Counted from the stretch's first letter, positions 8,612 to 20,800 are shown. The stretch is DNA of 64,000 nucleotides from Bryobacterales bacterium (GCA_022826925.1 JAJDTX010000108.1:52130-116129), one strand, 5' to 3'. The notes: generated by a model from the sequence alone, not told the origin. Made by a program: numbers and translations.

Positions 8612-8659
8612 TGGTGCAGATTGATCATTATTCTCACTTTTTCGTGCTAGAATCCAGAT

Positions 8660-9928
8660 GTGTCCATGGTTATGGGGCTACATGCCATGAATCCGTCTGG
8701 ACTCTCCGGCCGATTGCGCAATGCACGAGTGGCTCGCGGTCTCAGCCAACAGGCTGTTGCGGAAATAATTGGCGTGCCACGGACCGCAATCACTCAGATC
8801 GAGGCAGGCAACCGATCCGTCTCTACGCTCGAACTCGCAAAGATGGCTTCGTGCTATCGGTGTCCGGTCGAGTACTTCCTGTCCGCCGCCAGAGAGGATG
8901 AAGACATCTTGGTGGCCTTGCACCGAGTCGCTCCCGGGTTGGAAGCAGAGAACGAGGTGCGCGATCAAGTGGACCGGTGCGTTGCCTTGTGTCGCGAAGG
9001 TGTCACGCTCGAGAGCCTATTGGGCTGGGACCGACGATCTGGGCCGCCATCGCGTGATCTGCGTTCGCCCCGTTTGACAGGAGAAGCAATCGCTCAGGGG
9101 GAGAGTGTCGCCGACGAAGAGCGGCTGCGGCTGAACATCGGCTATGCGCCCCTCGCAGACATTTCGGAACTCATCAATTCGCAAGGAATCTGGGCGTCGG
9201 GGGTTGACCTGCCCGATCAAATGTCTGGTCTGTTCCTCCGGCATCCGTCCATAGGCATGGCAATTCTGGTCAACGCCTCGCACCCTCATGTCCGCAAGCG
9301 GTTTTCCTTCGTTCACGAATACGCACACGCCTTGTTTGATCGAGACCGAACCATCAGTGTCTCTAGCTCGGACAATTCAAAGGACCAAGTGGAAAAGCGT
9401 GCCAACGCCTTTGCCGCGGCGTTCCTGATGCCTAGAAACGGCGTGCATGAGGTCTTGCAGCGATTGGACAAAGGGTCTCGAGGGAGATCTGGAAACTTGG
9501 TTTACGACGTCGCTAGCGACGGGGCTGTAGAGGTAGAATTTCGCTCCTCGTCGAATTTCCAACGCGTCACGTATAGGGATGTCGCGGTGGTGGCCCAGCG
9601 TTTCGGTGTCAGCTATCAGGCGTCGGTGTTCCGCCTCAGGAGTTTGAGGTACATTTCACAAGTCGAGTGCGATGACCTGCTGGAACGCGAAGAACTCGGT
9701 AGAGAATACCTCCGGGTTCTCGGCCTACGCGAACAAGACGACGAGGCTGTGCGTGTAACTGAGCAACGTACTCGGTACCGTGAGCTGCGGAGCGAGGTCA
9801 CAAGCCTAGCCATAGAAGCCTACGGTCGCGAAGAAATCTCGCGAGGGCGACTTCTCGAATTGAGCGGCCTCTTGGGAACCGATGGTCGGGAATTGCTGGA
9901 ACTTGGCGAAACCCTGCGCTTGCAGTGA
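8660..9928 (+). CDS. XRE-family regulator with ImmA/IrrE metallopeptidase domain
   Basis: Protein of up to 422 aa with an N-terminal helix-turn-helix (GRLRNARVARGLSQQAVAEIIGVPRTAITQIEAGNR, residues about 17-51) and a central zinc metallopeptidase of the ImmA/IrrE type, whose HExxH motif is in FVHEYAHALFD. Such proteins repress their own operon and cleave or bind partner proteins in stress responses, phage induction or toxin-antitoxin pairs. The start is uncertain: GTG at 8660 and ATGs at 8666, 8672 and 8687 all precede the HTH; no strong Shine-Dalgarno decides. Seven bases after its stop begins a truncated PIN-domain frame, the usual companion of this class. Promoter and operator lie just upstream. 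Confidence 0.88.
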   Translation: MSMVMGLHAMNPSGLSGRLRNARVARGLSQQAVAEIIGVPRTAITQIEAGNRSVSTLELAKMASCYRCPVEYFLSAAREDEDILVALHRVAPGLEAENEVRDQVDRCVALCREGVTLESLLGWDRRSGPPSRDLRSPRLTGEAIAQGESVADEERLRLNIGYAPLADISELINSQGIWASGVDLPDQMSGLFLRHPSIGMAILVNASHPHVRKRFSFVHEYAHALFDRDRTISVSSSDNSKDQVEKRANAFAAAFLMPRNGVHEVLQRLDKGSRGRSGNLVYDVASDGAVEVEFRSSSNFQRVTYRDVAVVAQRFGVSYQASVFRLRSLRYISQVECDDLLEREELGREYLRVLGLREQDDEAVRVTEQRTRYRELRSEVTSLAIEAYGREEISRGRLLELSGLLGTDGRELLELGETLRLQ

Positions 9929-9934
9929 CAAGAA

Positions 9935-10033
9935 TGGACGGAAGTCAACAACTCAACCCCCGTAGTGGTGGACCCGTCGGTGCTTATCAACTTTCCTTGT
10001 ATCGATCGACTTGATCGCCGGGCACAGCCATAG
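9935..10033 (+). pseudogene. Truncated PIN-domain protein (toxin-like)
   Basis: ATG at 9935, seven bases after the XRE-ImmA stop, opens a 32-codon frame whose residues VVVDPSVLINFPCIDRLD match the first strand and helix of PIN nucleases (conserved first acidic residue, then a small hydrophobic helix). The frame ends at TAG 10031-10033 without the remaining acidic residues. PIN-domain genes (for example DUF4411) commonly follow XRE-ImmA/IrrE genes, so this is read as the residue of a two-gene toxin-antitoxin-like operon. No further PIN sequence was found in the next 60 bases. Confidence 0.5.
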
Positions 10034-10096
10034 CCTCATACTCACCGTAGTCCCTGTTCAGACATATAGACCCCCCTGCACTCAGTAGCATGCTCT

Positions 10097-11290
10097 CTAT
10101 GGTTCCTTCGTGCTCTCGAGCGCTCGCTGCATGCGGCTGAACGTATCGGACACTCCCTTGTTGAAGTACTCAGGAAGGCCGTCAGGATTCTGGGAGCCTT
10201 GCATCTCGCCAACCTGTCTCGCGAGTTCTTGCATGGAGATGTCATCGTTCGCGGTCGCGATTACCAACATGCACAGGGAAACGATCTGCTTAAGTGCATG
10301 GATCTCTCCGCGCGCATAGTGCACCCGCTGCCCGTCGGGTATGACATTGATGACTCGCTTCGAGGGCTGCGGCTTGGTTCTCGCAGACTCTTGCTCCCGG
10401 TTGACTAGCTGGAGCTCATCTTGTTCGCGCTGCATCACGCAGTTGTGCGCGCGGGTGAAACCGATCAGGCTGGAATCATAGTGGTGGGCGTTGCCTTCCG
10501 AAGAGTGAATCGTGACCGACAGCTTCAGCCCGCGTCTCAGTGCCGCAGCGAGTTCAGCGTCCAATTCGATCTCGGGGAGGCCGTAGCGGGCCGGTCTCGA
10601 GTAGTGCGCCCCATCGATGCCCAGCGCCACTTCTGATATCTCATTGGCCATTTGCCAGTCGCGATCCTGAATGGTGAACCCGAGCACGGTCAGGCCCTTA
10701 GTGCGAGTCAGCATCATGCGCTGGCTCCGGTTCTCCGCTTGAGAAATCGAGAACTCTAGATCAGGCTCTAGGCACTTCCAGCCGTCCTGCGCCGCTGGTG
10801 CCGCAGCCGCGCTGGGCGTTCGCGTCGGCGCCCTGTGGAATTCGATCTCGAACGCCGGCGTTGTATCAGCAAGGCCGTCAATCGTCGCTGTCGCTGTTGC
10901 TATGGGCTGCTTGCCCGCATAGTGGCGATGCGTCCCGGAAAACAGCCTCACCTCGACATAGGTTCCCTTGTACCCGTGCGCTTGCTGCAAGTGTCCCAGA
11001 AACATGATCACGATGCCCTTGGCCAGATTGATGGCCGACTGGTCTCGCGCACTGAGCATGGCGTCAAAGTCGCTCGGAAGGCCGACGTCGATGGCCATGA
11101 CGGAGCAATAGGTTCTCGCGCTCATCCCGTTTTCGCAGAACAGGTCTATGGCATCTTGGGGAAGGTCAACGGTCCCCATGATGCTGTCGTTGTTGTGGAT
11201 TTCGCAGCCCCCCGGAACAACTGTCGCTCGGGCTGTCATGCCCGAGATGAGAATAGCTGCCGTTACGGCGGCCAAGCACTCCATCCGCAC
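10097..11290 (-). CDS. Secreted hypothetical protein
   Basis: Unrecognised protein of 397 aa with a Sec signal peptide (MECLAAVTAAILISGMTARA). A strong Shine-Dalgarno (GGGGAGG) sits six bases before the GTG at 11290; the in-frame ATG at 11284 is the alternative. The mature chain has several Cys (VVPGGCEIHNND, DLFCENG, RTYCSVMA, KCLEPDLEF, HNCVMQ) and a Pro/Ala-rich linker (RTPSAAAAPAAQDG) near residue 160, dividing it into two domains; the C-terminus is helical. No motif gives a function. Base composition is lower in GC than core genes. Confidence 0.6.
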   Translation of the reverse strand: MRMECLAAVTAAILISGMTARATVVPGGCEIHNNDSIMGTVDLPQDAIDLFCENGMSARTYCSVMAIDVGLPSDFDAMLSARDQSAINLAKGIVIMFLGHLQQAHGYKGTYVEVRLFSGTHRHYAGKQPIATATATIDGLADTTPAFEIEFHRAPTRTPSAAAAPAAQDGWKCLEPDLEFSISQAENRSQRMMLTRTKGLTVLGFTIQDRDWQMANEISEVALGIDGAHYSRPARYGLPEIELDAELAAALRRGLKLSVTIHSSEGNAHHYDSSLIGFTRAHNCVMQREQDELQLVNREQESARTKPQPSKRVINVIPDGQRVHYARGEIHALKQIVSLCMLVIATANDDISMQELARQVGEMQGSQNPDGLPEYFNKGVSDTFSRMQRALESTKEP

Positions 11291-11357
11291 GGTCCACCTC
11301 CCCTGATTCTTTTCAGAGAGAGCGAAAGCTCCCTGATATCATGAGGATACAGCGCGA

Positions 11358-11567
11358 TTGCAGATAGCGTCAATATGCTATAACCTCAAGGGGGCGAGAG
11401 CAACGACACAGGCTAAGCCGCACACAGTAAGAGTCCCCGACCGGAGTTACCAGCTGAGCCGCGTTGATCTGCGCGAAGACCTGCGGCTCGGGGGAACGTC
11501 CGAGGAAGCGATCAAGGCCCCGGTGCGGCCGGTTAAGGTTCGCAACGTCATGTCGCCCAAGCGTTAG
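11358..11567 (+). CDS. Small hypothetical protein, start uncertain
   Basis: The C-terminal two thirds, DRSYQLSRVDLREDLRLGGTSEEAIKAPVRPVKVR, resembles small bacterial proteins with the pattern YQPSKxxLxEDxxxxxTPEExxxAxxRPVK, whose function is unknown. In those proteins the Met falls just before the D/Y region; here that position is GTC, and the only start for the frame is a TTG at 11358 that adds an unrelated leader. It may therefore have lost its start codon. Same strand as, and 17 bases ahead of, the small membrane protein. Confidence 0.35.
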   Translation: MQIASICYNLKGARATTQAKPHTVRVPDRSYQLSRVDLREDLRLGGTSEEAIKAPVRPVKVRNVMSPKR

Positions 11568-11583
11568 ATGCAAGGAAGGAAAA

Positions 11584-11796
11584 GTGAGTGAGAAAAGCTC
11601 CACATCCAAAAGCTTCGCGGGACCAGCTGCGGTCGTCGTGCTAGTGGCTTGCATTGCGGGAATTGTCATTCTAGGATTCGCCCCAGACACGGAGCCCGCA
11701 TCACGGGCAAGGTCGATTCTCGCAATGGCAATAGGCTTCATTATTGGTGGCAACTCGGGTTGGCTGGCGGCATACAGCTTTATGTCTAGACGCTAG
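11584..11796 (+). CDS. Small two-helix membrane protein
   Basis: A 70-aa protein starting at GTG 11584, preceded at five bases by a strong ribosome-binding site (AAGGAAGG, 11572-11579), which decides the start. It has two transmembrane segments: PAAVVVLVACIAGIVILGF and ARSILAMAIGFIIGGNSGWLAAY, with a short periplasmic-type loop (APDTEPASR) between. No known family. The strong Shine-Dalgarno and well-formed helices support a real gene despite the size. Confidence 0.6.
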   Translation: MSEKSSTSKSFAGPAAVVVLVACIAGIVILGFAPDTEPASRARSILAMAIGFIIGGNSGWLAAYSFMSRR

Positions 11797-11833
11797 ATGT
11801 TGGGCTATCGCTACTTTTCAATATAGTTCCCTT

Positions 11834-12274
11834 AACTATCGCGCCTCCGGACCCTTCGAACCGCAGACTCATCCTTCGGATCGCCTACTTCGTGCAGTAA
11901 AGAGTTCCAAGCACGTGCGTCCTGAAGATCGCCTCCCAGCGAGCGCTGTCCATGTCCTCCAGGCGAGATGCGGGCGCCACTTCACCGGCGTTGTTGACGA
12001 CCCCGGCCAGACTCCCGCCCTGAGCGTCGACTGTTTCGAAAAGCCTCGCAACGTCTGCTTCTTGGCCTACGTCCGCTTGAACAGCGACGCCATTCCCGCC
12101 CCGTTCTCGAATCTCTTTGACGACCGACGTGGCCGCTTCAACGCTCTGCCGAGAATTGACACAAACGAAGTAGCCGCGCGCTGCCGCTTGCACTGCAGTC
12201 GCCGCACCTATGCCGCGACTTGCGCCTGTGATCAATAACACTCGGCTGGATCCCATTTCTCTCTGTCGCAGCAC
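11834..12274 (-). pseudogene. Short-chain dehydrogenase pseudogene with in-frame amber codon
   Basis: N-terminal half of an SDR: LLITGASRGIGAATA (TGxxxGIG cofactor motif), VVNNAGEVAP (NNAG), and ARWEAIFRTHVLGTLYCTK, then a TAG at 11885-11887. The same frame continues after the stop with AIRRMSLRFEGSGGAIV, exactly the helix and next strand expected in this SDR subgroup (consensus REAxRRMSxxxGGxGGAIVN), so the TAG replaces a GAG-type codon. Similarity ends near 11834, before the catalytic YxxxK, so the gene is both nonsense-mutated and truncated. Natural start is probably the ATG at 12256 (MGSSRVLLITG). Confidence 0.8.
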
Positions 12275-12641
12275 TTCGCAAGGGCTCTCTGCTGCTACGC
12301 CAGCCCAGTCTCACTTCCGATGCGTCCCCCTGCGAAACGGTGCGGACTCTCTTGAGCTCTGGAGCTCACTTGTGTTGACAACCAGGCTTAGCCTGACGCC
12401 ATCAAGCTCGGACGATCGAACTACTGCCTTCTGCCGGGCCTAGTTTCTCCGATTGTAGCTGCCGGCGTTTCGGTCGGAGGAATCGGTCTGGAGCTCCCTC
12501 TTGCAGCGTGCGCTGCGCCCGGTAACGCCTAGTGCCGAGCGACCGTCGCGACTGTTTTGCACAGTCTTTACCAAGTCTGCGGAATTCCTGTCACCCGCGT
12601 GGCGAACCGGTGCGCCTTGTAGATCAGAATGGAGGAGTCAC
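12275..12641. other. Intergenic region without a recognised gene
   Basis: About 370 bases between the SDR pseudogene and the membrane-fusion protein. A TTGACA-like hexamer occurs near 12374 but no matching -10 at proper spacing was found. No RNA gene, repeat or coding signal recognised, apart from the strong GGAGGAG ribosome-binding site at 12631-12637 used by the next gene. Confidence 0.4.
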
Positions 12642-14120
<1,479 letters not shown>

Positions 14121-14137
14121 CTGGCCCAGGCCGTTCG

Positions 14138-14154
14138 GGTCAGCCTCGCTGACC
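14138..14154. terminator. Hairpin between convergent genes
   Basis: Perfect inverted repeat GGTCAGC-CTC-GCTGACC located between the stop of the membrane-fusion gene and the stop of valS. Its position suits a bidirectional terminator, but there is no T-run on either side, so function is uncertain. Confidence 0.4.
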
Positions 14155-14157
14155 GGC

Positions 14158-16833
<2,676 letters not shown>

Positions 16834-17229
16834 GAATTCGAGGGCGGGTAACTAGACCCACTGTACAACACGCACCTGAGCCGACTCGTCGGCGGCCGGC
16901 GGCCGAAACGACCGCTCTCGGAGGCTGCGCGCCCGCTTGTTCGGGACAGCGCATCTCGGCCCGGCAGAACGTGACTTGAGAGTACGAACTGGGCCGGCAT
17001 GCTTCGACAGGAATGGTTTGACGGCACTTGTGTCGCAACCCTGCCGACTTCCATCCCAGCAGTGGTTTGCTCGGTGATTCGGACGGCAATGAGGCCCGAA
17101 ACGCATTCCCCTCGCCCCGAGACTCACACGCCTGGATCGGTCGAGAGTGGCACTGACACGCACTTCTCTGCGACCGGCTCTCTGTGCGAGCACGCGATTT
17201 CGCGGCGAATTCCCATATCATGTAGGAAC
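16834..17229. other. Intergenic region between valS and xdhC
   Basis: Nearly 400 bases between two divergent genes. An open frame runs into xdhC from 16999 but its translation has no family character and would precede the XdhC domain by 77 residues, so it was not taken as coding. A TATCAT hexamer at 17214-17219 could be the -10 of xdhC. No RNA gene recognised. Confidence 0.4.
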
Positions 17230-18135
17230 ATGCCGCGTCCTATGGATGTGTACGAGGAGCTGGTAGAGCTCCGTCGCTCCGGCGAGAAGTGCGCGGTCGC
17301 GACGATCGTCGAGGTCGCCGGCTCGATTCCGAGCTTTCAGAGCGCCAAGATGCTGATCCGCCAGGACGGTACCATGGTGGGCACCATCGGAGGGGGCTGT
17401 ACCGAGGCTGAAGTTTGGCAGGCGGCACGCGATGTCATCGAGACCGAGAAGCCGCGCATGCTGCAGTTCAGCCTTGGCCAGGAAGCGGCCTACGACAATG
17501 GTCTGATCTGCGGCGGGCAGCTCAACGTATACGTGGAACCGGTCTTGCCAGTGCCCACAGCGCTGATCTTCGGCGCGGGACACATTTCGAAGAGCCTGTC
17601 CAAGGTCGCCACGTTGGCGGGATTCGCCACCACCGTAATTGACAACCGTGACAGCTACGCCAACCGCGAGCGGTTTCCCGAAGCGTCCGAGGTGATCGCT
17701 GCCGAATACGAGGATGTCTTCCCGACGTTGCCCTGCAACGATGCGACGTACGCGATCATCGTCACGCGCGGCCACAAGGACGACATGCGCGTGCTTCGCT
17801 GGGCGGCCGACCAGCCGTTGCGCTACGTCGGCATGATCGGATCGAAGCGGAAAACGATCGAAGTCGCCAAGCACCTGCTCGCCGAGGGTGTCGCGCTTGA
17901 AAAGCTCTCGCAGATCCACGCGCCGATGGGTCTCGATATCGGGGCCGTCACGCCTGAGGAGATCGCCGTTGCCGTGGTAGCCGAAATGATTCGCAGGCGC
18001 CGCAACTCGCAGGACGGATGGAGTCCGCTGTCGAAGTCGATCTTTGCCGAGGGTGTGCCGCGGGCGCTTTTGGCGGCAGGCGTGGCCGATGCGGAGTCGG
18101 TGTCTGAGACGGAAGCTCTAACCGAGACGCGGTGA
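17230..18135 (+). CDS. XdhC/CoxF-family molybdenum-enzyme maturation protein
   Basis: Protein of 301 aa with the two XdhC domains: N-terminal XdhC/CoxI domain (CAVATIVEVAGSIPSFQSAKMLIR, then MVGTIGGGCTEAEVW with the conserved Cys), and a C-terminal Rossmann domain (ALIFGAGHISKSLSKVATLAGFATTVIDNR). Members bind the molybdenum cofactor and sulfurate/insert it into xanthine dehydrogenase-type hydroxylases. ATG 17230 is chosen because it starts at the domain and has an AGGAA just upstream. Its last codons overlap the GTG start of the mocA-like gene, so the two are coupled. No molybdenum hydroxylase is present in this window. Confidence 0.9.
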   Translation: MPRPMDVYEELVELRRSGEKCAVATIVEVAGSIPSFQSAKMLIRQDGTMVGTIGGGCTEAEVWQAARDVIETEKPRMLQFSLGQEAAYDNGLICGGQLNVYVEPVLPVPTALIFGAGHISKSLSKVATLAGFATTVIDNRDSYANRERFPEASEVIAAEYEDVFPTLPCNDATYAIIVTRGHKDDMRVLRWAADQPLRYVGMIGSKRKTIEVAKHLLAEGVALEKLSQIHAPMGLDIGAVTPEEIAVAVVAEMIRRRRNSQDGWSPLSKSIFAEGVPRALLAAGVADAESVSETEALTETR

Positions 18136-18728
18136 GCACGGCGGGCTTGATCCTGGCCGCTGGTCGCTCCTCCCGGATGGGCAGCGACAAGGCGCTCCTA
18201 GACTTTCGAGGACGCCCCTTCCTTGGCCACTTGGCGCACCTGCTGCTGCCTCGAGTCGATGCGCTTGTAGTCGTTTTGGGCCATCACGAGGAGCGCATTC
18301 GAGAGGCACTACCGGCCTCGCCGCGCATCCGGGCCGTGGTCAACCGCGATTACGACCGGGGAATGCTGACCTCCTTGCAGTGCGGGCTGGCGCAGATCGG
18401 GCAGCAGGCGGACGCGGTGCTATGGATGCTGGTGGACCATCCGGTCGTGCGGGGCCGCACCCTCGACAGATTGCTCGCAGCCGCCGCAGATTCCCGCGCC
18501 CCGCTGGTGATTCCCCGGCATGGAGGGGAGCGTGGCCATCCGGTTGTGCTTTCCAAGCGAGTGATGACGGATTTGCTGGACCTCGATCCCGGCCGCAGTC
18601 CGCAAGATGTCGTGCGCGGCTACTATAGCGAGGCGCACTTCCTTGACACAGCCGACAAGGGTGTTCTGCTGGACATTGACCGTCCGGAGGACTATCGCGC
18701 GCTCGCCCCGTCCGAGCAAGACCAGTAG
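18132..18728 (+). CDS. MobA/MocA-type molybdenum cofactor nucleotidyltransferase
   Basis: Nucleotidyltransferase of 198 aa with the signature LILAAGRSSRMGSDKALLDFRG (consensus LAAGxSxRMGxxK) that binds CTP or GTP, the VNRDYDRGMLTSLQCGL segment and WMLVDHPVV, and HGGERGHPVVLS before the C-terminus, a layout typical of MocA (CTP: molybdopterin cytidylyltransferase). It transfers CMP (or GMP) to molybdopterin. Start GTG overlaps the xdhC stop. The pairing with xdhC favours cytosine-type cofactor for a xanthine dehydrogenase/CO dehydrogenase-family enzyme encoded elsewhere. Confidence 0.88.
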   Translation: MSTAGLILAAGRSSRMGSDKALLDFRGRPFLGHLAHLLLPRVDALVVVLGHHEERIREALPASPRIRAVVNRDYDRGMLTSLQCGLAQIGQQADAVLWMLVDHPVVRGRTLDRLLAAAADSRAPLVIPRHGGERGHPVVLSKRVMTDLLDLDPGRSPQDVVRGYYSEAHFLDTADKGVLLDIDRPEDYRALAPSEQDQ

Positions 18729-18752
18729 GTCGGCTCTAGATTCGCTAGGTCT

Positions 18753-20309
18753 TCAACCCCTCACGCGCGTCGGGAGCTGAGTCGGAGGCCGGGACCCCTC
18801 CCAGCCTTCTCGCATCATGTGGGCAAGGCCGTTCACCAGGGACACGTGTTCCGGCCGGTTGGCGATATTGCGCAGCTCGTTGCGCGAGTTCTTGTAGTCG
18901 TAGAGTTCGACGGTGCTGTACGGGCTGTCGATCCCGGACCACTCGGTGTAGCGGTGACGCACCGTGCGCATGGAATAGCCCATCCCGGGACCCACGCCCG
19001 GAATGATGCGGGGATGCTGGCTGAACACTGCTCTCTTCCACAGCCGCTTCGGATCGTCGAAAATACCTCGCCAGCTGGAACCCTCCATGTTCGGCGCTAA
19101 GGGAACGTCGCAAATCGCGCACAGGGAAGGGAACAGGTCGACCGACTCGACAAGCGCCTCGGTCTTGCGTCCTGCATTGCGCTGACGCGGAGCCCGCACG
19201 ACTAGTGCGGTGTGGGTGGCGGCCTCGTAGTTTGAGTGCTTGTTCCAGAGGCCCAGCTCTCCCAGGTGCGAACCGCTGACCCCTGCGATTGCAACCGCTG
19301 TGCGATTTGCGATCCCGTTTTGGTCCAGGGCGTCGAGCAGCATGCCGATCTGAGAGTCCGCGAAGGTCACACAGGCGCGGTACGCCCGAATCAGCTCGCG
19401 CGCCTTGGGTATGGGGATTGGTCCTTCGGCGGGAATGTCGTCGTATTTTCGGATCTCCTCCGAACCATGGAGTGCGAATGTGGGCGCATCGCGCGGCGGG
19501 TCGGGGGCTTTTGGGATGTCCGACCTCCCGGTGGGGTAGAGCTTGAAGAAGCGCTCCGGCGCGATCATCGGGAGGCTGGGCCCGCGCAGGCCAACTGCGA
19601 TGAAGAATGGGCGGTCCTTCAGTTGCGCGATTGCTTCCGCGGCCGCCGCCGCTGTCTGTCCGTCGGGCAGCTGGGACGCATCCGCCGAGGATGCCTGCCA
19701 GCTCTTGGAGGTTGTCGCCTTTGTGGCTGCGCCGGGTCCGTCTTCCGCGATGCGCCAACCGCCGCGCCGCAGTCGCCTCCAATTTGCCTCCGACAGAGCG
19801 TCGTTCTCGTCGCTGCGCCAGGCAGGCCCGCCCGGGGTCCACGGGGCAATGCTCCAAGACCGCTGGTCGTCGAGCGCGGGAGATTCGAAAACCTTGCCGA
19901 ACGCGGTGGTCTCGTACCCGTGGTCGCGGAACTGCTCCGGCAGGGTGATTGCATTGGGCCGGAAGGCTCGGAAATGGATCCGGTGGTCGTAGACTCGGGT
20001 CGTGTCCGGCCGAAGGCCCGTCAACAGGGTCGTCCTAGAGGGGCTGCTGGCAGCCTGCTGGCAGTAGCTTCGCAAGAAGGTCATGCCGCGCTCCGCCAAG
20101 CGGTCGATCCGCGGCGTCTTGACCCGCGGGTTGCCATAGCAACCCAATTCCGGCCGCAGGTCGTCCACAAGCACCAGCAACACGTTGAGCCGCGGCTGCG
20201 GCTCCTCGGTCTGCTGAGCCAATCCGGCGGCCGCAGCCGCGAGCCCCGACAGCGACGCTCCGCCAGAGCGCAGGAACTTGCGGCGCGAGGTGTGCGAGCG
20301 ATGGTTCAC
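18753..20309 (-). CDS. Sulfatase-fold protein (iduronate-2-sulfatase-like) with lost active site
   Basis: 518-aa protein with a Tat signal (RRKFLRSGG and an Ala/Gly-rich helix) and full iduronate-2-sulfatase-like fold: VLLVLVDDLRPELGCYGN with paired Asp49/Asp50. The key residues differ: the formylglycine signature is SSPSR (residues 88-92; Cys replaced by Ser), the family GxxRPHLP segment is GLRGPSLP (His lost), and the metal-binding DH before GxHLGE is VS in AGVSGSHLGELGLWNKH. A Ser could in principle be matured by an anSME, but loss of the metal ligands and His argues for a non-catalytic protein. Starts at GTG 20309. Convergent with mocA. Confidence 0.85.
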   Translation of the reverse strand: MNHRSHTSRRKFLRSGGASLSGLAAAAAGLAQQTEEPQPRLNVLLVLVDDLRPELGCYGNPRVKTPRIDRLAERGMTFLRSYCQQAASSPSRTTLLTGLRPDTTRVYDHRIHFRAFRPNAITLPEQFRDHGYETTAFGKVFESPALDDQRSWSIAPWTPGGPAWRSDENDALSEANWRRLRRGGWRIAEDGPGAATKATTSKSWQASSADASQLPDGQTAAAAAEAIAQLKDRPFFIAVGLRGPSLPMIAPERFFKLYPTGRSDIPKAPDPPRDAPTFALHGSEEIRKYDDIPAEGPIPIPKARELIRAYRACVTFADSQIGMLLDALDQNGIANRTAVAIAGVSGSHLGELGLWNKHSNYEAATHTALVVRAPRQRNAGRKTEALVESVDLFPSLCAICDVPLAPNMEGSSWRGIFDDPKRLWKRAVFSQHPRIIPGVGPGMGYSMRTVRHRYTEWSGIDSPYSTVELYDYKNSRNELRNIANRPEHVSLVNGLAHMMREGWEGSRPPTQLPTRVRG

Positions 20310-20412
20310 GGCGGAAAGCGGTTTGGCGGGGCAGCCGCTCAGACGTGCAAGCCCGTGGCGTCCGGCAGATGCTGCGCGGAAAACCGGGGAGGCCGCTTCA
20401 CTCTGGCCTGGC

Positions 20413-20745
20413 TCAGGCCACGTGGGCGTCGAGCCTGTCCGCCACCCGAGCCTCGGGAACGGCCCCGACGATCTGTTCGACAGGCTGGCCCGCCTTGAAC
20501 AGCAACATCGTCGGGATGCCGCGCACGTTGAAGCGCTGGGCGGCGCCCGGGTTCATGTCGACGTCAAGCTTGCCGATCTTGACCTTTCCGGCGTACTTCT
20601 CGGCCAGCGCGTCGATGACCGGGGCCATCTGCCGGCATGGGCCGCACCAAGTCGCCCAGAAGTCAACCAAGACGGGCTGCTCGGAATTCAGGACCTCAGA
20701 ATCGAAATCCGAATCGGTAAACGTAAGTGTGTGGGAACCAGCCAT
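20413..20745 (-). CDS. trxA: Thioredoxin
   Basis: Classic 110-aa thioredoxin: LVDFWATWCGPCRQMAPV with the redox pair Cys34/Cys37, KIGKLDVDMNP, cis-Pro segment FNVRGIPTMLLFKAG, and a final helix. Reduces disulfides in the cytoplasm using thioredoxin reductase. ATG 20745 is chosen because it gives the normal N-terminus (MAGSHTLTFTDSDF); the longer upstream frame has no homology. Downstream of mutS in the same direction, separated by about 55 bases. Confidence 0.96.
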   Translation of the reverse strand: MAGSHTLTFTDSDFDSEVLNSEQPVLVDFWATWCGPCRQMAPVIDALAEKYAGKVKIGKLDVDMNPGAAQRFNVRGIPTMLLFKAGQPVEQIVGAVPEARVADRLDAHVA

Positions 20746-20800
20746 CAAGCACCTCCAATGGATCGAAATCTCAGCGTAGCAGACTGAAACGCCACTACCT

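Noticed and set aside
16999..17229. N-terminal extension of the XdhC-like gene by 77 residues
   Set aside because: No homology, poor composition, and a better start with AGGAA exists at 17230.
19236..20498. A 420-aa plus-strand frame across the sulfatase homologue
   Set aside because: Antisense shadow; no motif and no ribosome-binding site, while the opposite strand encodes a complete sulfatase fold.
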